Source: FEB-10 sp963710645
GTDB lineage: Bacteria > Acidobacteriota > Thermoanaerobaculia > Thermoanaerobaculales > Sulfomarinibacteraceae
Direction: 5' to 3'
NCBI GenBank assembly: GCA_963710645.1
Contig: CAVQBD010000009.1
Coordinates: forward strand, 620,001 to 684,000
Length of the DNA stretch: 64,000 bases
Positions 60,020-64,000 of the stretch are shown one piece after another. Under the pieces are notes generated by a model. It had not been told where the DNA came from, ran no database searches, and saw nothing but the letters and a program-made list of their open reading frames with translations. Position 1 is the first letter of the stretch; each line of letters opens with the position of its first letter. Made by a program: the position numbers and the translations under genes.

Positions 60020-61069
60020 GTGAACGATCCCCTGATCACCTACCTCGCAATCCCCCTGGCGAAAACGGTCGTTATCCTCGGCGTGCTGTTGTTCATCGTC
60101 GCCTACCTCACGTTGGCGGAGCGCAAGATCATGGCCTACATGCAGGCGCGGATCGGCCCCAACCGGGTCGGCCCCCGTGGCCTGTTCCAGCCCATCGCAG
60201 ACGTCCTCAAACTCTTTGTCAAGGAGGATCTGACTCCGACCCGTGCCGAGCGATTCGTATTCGTACTGGCGCCGATTCTGGTCTTCGTGCCCTCGTTCCT
60301 GGTGTGGGCGGTGATCCCCTTCGGCGATACGTTCACCATCGGTGGCGTGCCCATCGAACCGGTGATCGCCGACATCAACATCGGCATCCTGTTTCTCATG
60401 GCCGTCGCGTCGATCTCCATATATGGTCTGATCCTCGGCGGTTGGTCCTCCAACAACAAGTTCTCGCTCATGGGCGGCCTGCGGTCCGCTGCCCAGCTCG
60501 TCTCATACGAGGTGCCCATGGCGTTCGCCGTGGTGTCGGTCCTTCTGATGTCCGGCACCCTCTCCATGGTGGGGATCGTCGAGGCACAGCGGAACATGGG
60601 GGTGTGGTTCGTGATCCCGGGCCTGCTCGGTTTCGGAATCTACTTCATCTGCGGCGTGGCCGAAACCAACCGCAACCCCTTCGATCTGCCAGAGGCAGAA
60701 TCGGAGCTGGTGGGCGGCTTTCACACCGAGTACTCCGGCATGAAGTTCGCGCTGTTCTTCCTGGCCGAATACATGAACATGCTGGTGGTGTCGTCGGTGG
60801 CGGTCATCCTGTTCTTCGGAGGCTGGATGCCGCCCTTCCCAAACCTGCTCTCCGGCCTCTGGCAGATGGTCCCGTTCACCTGGATCCCACCGGTCCTGTG
60901 GTACCTCGGCAAGGTGATGGCATTCATCTTTGTCTACATGTGGTTCCGCTCTACATTTCCACGCTACCGCTTCGATCAGCTCATGGCCGTCGGCTGGAAG
61001 TGGCTGCTGCCGCTGTCGCTGGCCAACGTCGTGCTGGTGAGCCTTGGCGTGTTGTTGCTGAAGGGATGA
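60020..61069 (+). CDS. nuoH: NADH-quinone oxidoreductase subunit H
   Basis: 349 aa from a GTG at 60020 with GCGGAGGGGTACT upstream, about eight membrane helices. AERKIMAYMQARIGPNRVGPRGLFQPIADVLKLFVKED and ETNRNPFDLPEAESELVGGFHTEYSGMKF are diagnostic. It links the quinone chamber to the proton-pumping arm. Confidence 0.97.
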   Translation: MNDPLITYLAIPLAKTVVILGVLLFIVAYLTLAERKIMAYMQARIGPNRVGPRGLFQPIADVLKLFVKEDLTPTRAERFVFVLAPILVFVPSFLVWAVIPFGDTFTIGGVPIEPVIADINIGILFLMAVASISIYGLILGGWSSNNKFSLMGGLRSAAQLVSYEVPMAFAVVSVLLMSGTLSMVGIVEAQRNMGVWFVIPGLLGFGIYFICGVAETNRNPFDLPEAESELVGGFHTEYSGMKFALFFLAEYMNMLVVSSVAVILFFGGWMPPFPNLLSGLWQMVPFTWIPPVLWYLGKVMAFIFVYMWFRSTFPRYRFDQLMAVGWKWLLPLSLANVVLVSLGVLLLKG

Positions 61070-61073
61070 GTCG

Positions 61074-61622
61074 ATGATCAAGGAGTTCTTCTCCAGACTG
61101 ATCCCCGTCGACCTCTTCAAGGGTCTTCGGGTGACCGGTGGCTACTTCTTCCGTCGCAAGGAGACGGTGCAGTATCCCGAGCAGAGATTGGAGCCGAAGG
61201 ACCGCTTTCGCGGTATGTTCGGCTACGACTCCGAGCGCTGCATCGACTGCGCCCTATGCGCCAAGGCCTGCCCCATCGACATCATCTACCTGGTGGACAA
61301 GGTCGAGCGAGACCCGGTCACCAACAAGAAGAAGAAGATCATCACCCGATACGACATCGACGTGAAGCGATGCATGTTCTGCGGTCTCTGCGAGGAGGCG
61401 TGCCCGACGGAGCCCCGCTCCATCTGGATGACGACAAAGACCTACGAGGGAGCTGTCTACGAGCGGAACGAGGGCCTCTACTTCGACAAAAAACGTCTGT
61501 ACAACTGGGATGGCGTGCTGGCCTACCCCGGAGTTCCGTCGCCCGAAAAAGGCCAGGATCCCCAGGATCCGCTGGGTCGAAAACCCAAACCACCACCGAA
61601 GTCGGAAGATGCGGCGGATTAG
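61074..61622 (+). CDS. nuoI: NADH-quinone oxidoreductase subunit I
   Basis: 182 aa, ferredoxin-like with two [4Fe-4S] sites: CIDCALCAKACP and CMFCGLCEEACP. The tail beyond about residue 150 is Pro/Lys-rich and longer than usual. Starts 4 bp after nuoH stop. Confidence 0.97.
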   Translation: MIKEFFSRLIPVDLFKGLRVTGGYFFRRKETVQYPEQRLEPKDRFRGMFGYDSERCIDCALCAKACPIDIIYLVDKVERDPVTNKKKKIITRYDIDVKRCMFCGLCEEACPTEPRSIWMTTKTYEGAVYERNEGLYFDKKRLYNWDGVLAYPGVPSPEKGQDPQDPLGRKPKPPPKSEDAAD

Positions 61623-61652
61623 GTCCGCGATGATATCGAGGAGAAACATGTC

Positions 61653-61741
61653 GATCCAAGATCCAAGATCCAAGATCCAAGATCTCCCCACCCATCCGGG
61701 GTGCGGGGCCGGCATCTTCGTTCTTCGTTCTTCGTTCTTCG
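61653..61741. repeat. Heptamer arrays, GATCCAA x5 and TTCTTCG x4, inside the nuo operon
   Basis: 61653-61687 GATCCAA four times and GATCTCC; 61714-61741 ATCTTCG, TTCTTCG x3; CCCCACCCATCCGGGG between them. They lie in the nuoI-nuoJ gap. Confidence 0.95.
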
Positions 61742-61775
61742 ATCAATTGACGCCCCGAGATCGGGGGACAATCTG

Positions 61776-62351
61776 ATGGACTTTCTGGTATCCAACTTCG
61801 AGTCGATCTTCTTCTTCGTCATCGCGGCCATCACCATCGCCGCGGGCGTCGGGGTGGTTGCCTTCAAAAACCCCGTCCACTCGGCGCTGTCGCTGCTGCT
61901 GAGTTTCGTCATGGTGGCCGTCCTGTTTGTCATGCGCCATGCCGAGTTTCTCGCCGCGGTGCAGGCCCTGGTCTACGCCGGCGGCATCATGGTGCTGTTC
62001 CTCTTCGTGATCATGCTGGTCAACGTCAAAGGTCTGACGCCAGAACGCGCCTATCTGTCGCAGTTGGCTCCGCTGGCAGTGGTGGCCGGGGTCCTCATGG
62101 GGTTGCTGCTGTCGCTGTTCATCCTCTTCGGGGTACTCGCTGCCGGCAGCGGCGATATCGCCACTCTCCAGCAATTTGACGGCCAACAGGTGGGCAACAC
62201 CGAAGCCATCGGGCTCACCCTCTACAGCACCTATCTGGTCCCCTTCGAGGTAGTGTCGGTGGTGCTGCTGGTGGCCATGATCGGCGCCATCATCTTCGGT
62301 CGGCGCGACGTCGCTCTCGACGGCACGGGCAGCGGGGAGGTGGAGCCATGA
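61776..62351 (+). CDS. nuoJ: NADH-quinone oxidoreductase subunit J
   Basis: 191 aa, five membrane helices. The ATG at 61776 (MDFLVSNFESIFFF) follows the repeat gap; the upstream frame is repeat. NPVHSALSLLLSFVMVAVLFVM and VQALVYAGGIMVLFLFVIMLVN, with its pi-bulge helix, are conserved. Overlaps nuoK by ATGA. Confidence 0.96.
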   Translation: MDFLVSNFESIFFFVIAAITIAAGVGVVAFKNPVHSALSLLLSFVMVAVLFVMRHAEFLAAVQALVYAGGIMVLFLFVIMLVNVKGLTPERAYLSQLAPLAVVAGVLMGLLLSLFILFGVLAAGSGDIATLQQFDGQQVGNTEAIGLTLYSTYLVPFEVVSVVLLVAMIGAIIFGRRDVALDGTGSGEVEP

Positions 62352-62650
62352 TCACCGCCACCCACTACGTCATGCTGTCGCTCGTGCTCTTCAGCCTGGG
62401 CATCATCGGTGTGATGATGCGGCGCAACTTCATCACCGTGCTGATGTCGTTGGAGCTGATCTTCAACGCGGTGAACATCAACCTGATTGCTTTCTCTTTC
62501 CGCCTCGGCGACCTGGCCGGCCAGATTCTGGCGATCTTCGTCATCACCGTGGCCGCCGCCGAGGCCGCCATCGGACTCGGTCTGATCATCGCCTTCGTCC
62601 GGCTCAAGGACACGGTGGCCCTCGACAAGGCCAACACCATGGGGGGCTAG
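62348..62650 (+). CDS. nuoK: NADH-quinone oxidoreductase subunit K
   Basis: 100 aa, three helices. MRRNFITVLMSLELIFNAVNINLI carries the conserved Glu of the membrane-arm proton path, and ITVAAAEAAIGLGLIIAF the second Glu. Antiporter MrpC-like family. Confidence 0.97.
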   Translation: MITATHYVMLSLVLFSLGIIGVMMRRNFITVLMSLELIFNAVNINLIAFSFRLGDLAGQILAIFVITVAAAEAAIGLGLIIAFVRLKDTVALDKANTMGG

Positions 62651-62653
62651 CGG

Positions 62654-64000
62654 ATGTCGTTCATGGATTCGATCTGGCTCGTCCCATTGTTCCCGCTGCT
62701 GGGAGCGGCCTTCAACGGCCTGGTCTCCAATCGGCGCGGTCTGTCCAAGTCGGTGACCCAGTCCGTCGCCGTGGCTGGATCGGGCCTCGCCTGGCTCTGG
62801 GGCTGGGCCGCCATCGCCCAGTGGTATCTGACCACCGACCACCACCATGCCCACGTCGTGAGCCTTTTCGAGTGGGTCAACGGCGGCGCACTCCGGATCC
62901 TCGACGGCTCCATGGCCGACCTCGTCATCTCCATGTCGTTCCAGATCGATCCTCTGTCTGCGGTGATGGTGGGATTCGTGACCTTTGTGGGTTTCCTGAT
63001 CCACCTCTACTCCGTCGGCTACATGCACGACGAGACCGACCGCGCCTACGCACGCTACTTCAGCTACCTCAACCTGTTCATGTTTTCCATGTTGGCGCTG
63101 GTGCTGGGGTCGAATCTGCTGGTGATGTTCGTCGGTTGGGAGGGCGTCGGTCTCTGCTCCTACCTGCTGATCGGCTTCTATTTTGAAAAGGACTGGTGCG
63201 CCTCCGCCGGGAAAAAGGCCTTCGTGGTCAACCGGATTGGTGACTGGGGCTTTCTGCTCGCCATTTTCGCCTGTTTCGCGGTCTTCGGCTCATTGGAGTT
63301 CGGTTCCATGTTCCCCGCGGCCGCCGGCCATCCCGAGGCCTACGCCTCGGCGGCCACGGTGATCGGGTTGCTGCTCTTTGTGGGTGCCATCGGCAAGTCG
63401 GCTCAGATTCCCCTCTACGTCTGGCTGCCCGACGCCATGGCCGGCCCGACCCCGGTGTCCGCACTGATCCACGCCGCCACCATGGTCACCGCCGGTGTCT
63501 ATATGGCGGTGCGCTGCAACGTGTTCTATCGGATCAGCCCCACCGCCATGTTGGTGGTGGCCATCGTGGGCGGCGCGACCGCGATCTTCGCCGCCACCAT
63601 CGGTCTGGTCCAGAATGACGTCAAAAAGGTCCTCGCCTACTCCACCGTGTCCCAGCTCGGTTACATGTTTCTGGGTGCCGGCGTGGGCGCCTTCGTGGCC
63701 GCCATCTTCCACGTCGTGACCCACGCCTTCTTCAAGGCCTGTCTCTTCCTTGGTTCGGGATCGGTGATCCACGCCTGCGGCGGCGAGCAGGACATGCGCA
63801 AGATGGGGGGCTTGAAGAAGTACATGCCCACCACCTACTGGACCTTCCTGGTGGCCACCATCGCCATCGCCGGCATCTTCCCCTTCGCCGGTTTCTTCTC
63901 GAAGGACGAGATCCTGGCCAAGGTCTTCGCCGCTGGCTACGGCGATTTGAACGGATACGGTGCGCTCTACTACGTACTTTGGGGCCTGGCGGTTGTCGGG
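62654..64000 (+). CDS. nuoL: NADH-quinone oxidoreductase subunit L, 3' end cut by window edge
   Basis: 449 codons are visible from the ATG at 62654, 3 bp after nuoK. Antiporter-like subunit of the proton-pumping arm: LVMFVGWEGVGLCSYLLIGFYFEKDWCASAGKKAFVVNRIGDWGFLL, SAQIPLYVWLPDAMAGPTPVSALIHAATMVTAGVYM, KKVLAYSTVSQLGYM, and AFFKACLFLGSGSVIHACGGEQDMRKMGGL are conserved. The lateral amphipathic helix would lie beyond the window. Confidence 0.97.
   Translation, partial: MSFMDSIWLVPLFPLLGAAFNGLVSNRRGLSKSVTQSVAVAGSGLAWLWGWAAIAQWYLTTDHHHAHVVSLFEWVNGGALRILDGSMADLVISMSFQIDPLSAVMVGFVTFVGFLIHLYSVGYMHDETDRAYARYFSYLNLFMFSMLALVLGSNLLVMFVGWEGVGLCSYLLIGFYFEKDWCASAGKKAFVVNRIGDWGFLLAIFACFAVFGSLEFGSMFPAAAGHPEAYASAATVIGLLLFVGAIGKSAQIPLYVWLPDAMAGPTPVSALIHAATMVTAGVYMAVRCNVFYRISPTAMLVVAIVGGATAIFAATIGLVQNDVKKVLAYSTVSQLGYMFLGAGVGAFVAAIFHVVTHAFFKACLFLGSGSVIHACGGEQDMRKMGGLKKYMPTTYWTFLVATIAIAGIFPFAGFFSKDEILAKVFAAGYGDLNGYGALYYVLWGLAVVG

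Overview
This is a 64-kb, GC-rich chromosomal window from a Gram-negative bacterium, most likely an Acidobacteriota member (Thermoanaerobaculia/Holophagae-like). The inference rests on a VWFA-related secreted protein of the acidobacterial type, a DUF1800/DUF1501 pair, many secreted beta-propeller and FG-GAP proteins, a TonB-dependent receptor with a carboxypeptidase-regulatory-like N-terminus, and a tmRNA with a short 9-residue tag. Both window edges cut genes: a secreted propeller/PKD protein on the left and nuoL on the right.

Layout. 1-6.8 kb: three minus-strand secreted proteins of unknown function. 6.8-10.1 kb: an orphan ABC-2 permease diverging from an XRE regulator-TPR-secreted protein operon. 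10.3-18 kb: a GT4 glycosyltransferase, coaD, a coupled pair of exported proteins (one with SpoIVB S55-like motifs) and a TPR plus double cyclic-nucleotide-binding protein. 18-24 kb: a four-helix-bundle protein, a VWFA protein, a Lon-N domain protein and an AidB-like acyl-CoA dehydrogenase. 24-30 kb: a PDZ protein, a histidine kinase/response regulator pair, a CocE/NonD hydrolase and tRNA-Glu. 30-41 kb: exported proteins, an amino-acid-type solute-binding protein diverging from a pentameric ligand-gated ion channel, an arylamine N-acetyltransferase, DUF1800/DUF1501, a second propeller protein and a Pro-Arg-His-Arg tRNA cluster. 41-49 kb: a metalloprotease, a Phd/VapC module, an MBL-fold protein, a TPP riboswitch followed by a TonB receptor and a PnuC/PnuT transporter (a thiamine uptake locus), and a second VapBC module. 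49-56.7 kb: agmatinase family, rph, murI, a GerMN protein, an AmiC-type amidase, tmRNA and comM/yifB. 56.9-64 kb: a complex I operon, nuoABCDHIJKL, without nuoEFG.

The most unusual signal is not a gene. Almost every non-overlapping gene junction carries a short tandem array with a strict 7-bp period. The unit sequence differs from site to site (GTCCCGA, CTATTCG, GATGCCG, AATTCAA, AGCCCTT, GATCCAA, GAACGTT and others), and arrays are often followed by a C-rich CCCACCC-type block. They even sit at three junctions inside the nuo operon. Superimposed on them are two families of longer hairpin elements and a perfect 236-bp inverted repeat flanking 34.3-38.7 kb. The secreted proteins at 27.6, 38.5 and 38.9 kb share a C-terminal GFE(S/A)GD(T/A)SxWS motif that may be a sorting tag.

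Coding starts were chosen by Shine-Dalgarno sites, signal peptides and family-typical N-termini, so many differ from the longest open frame.
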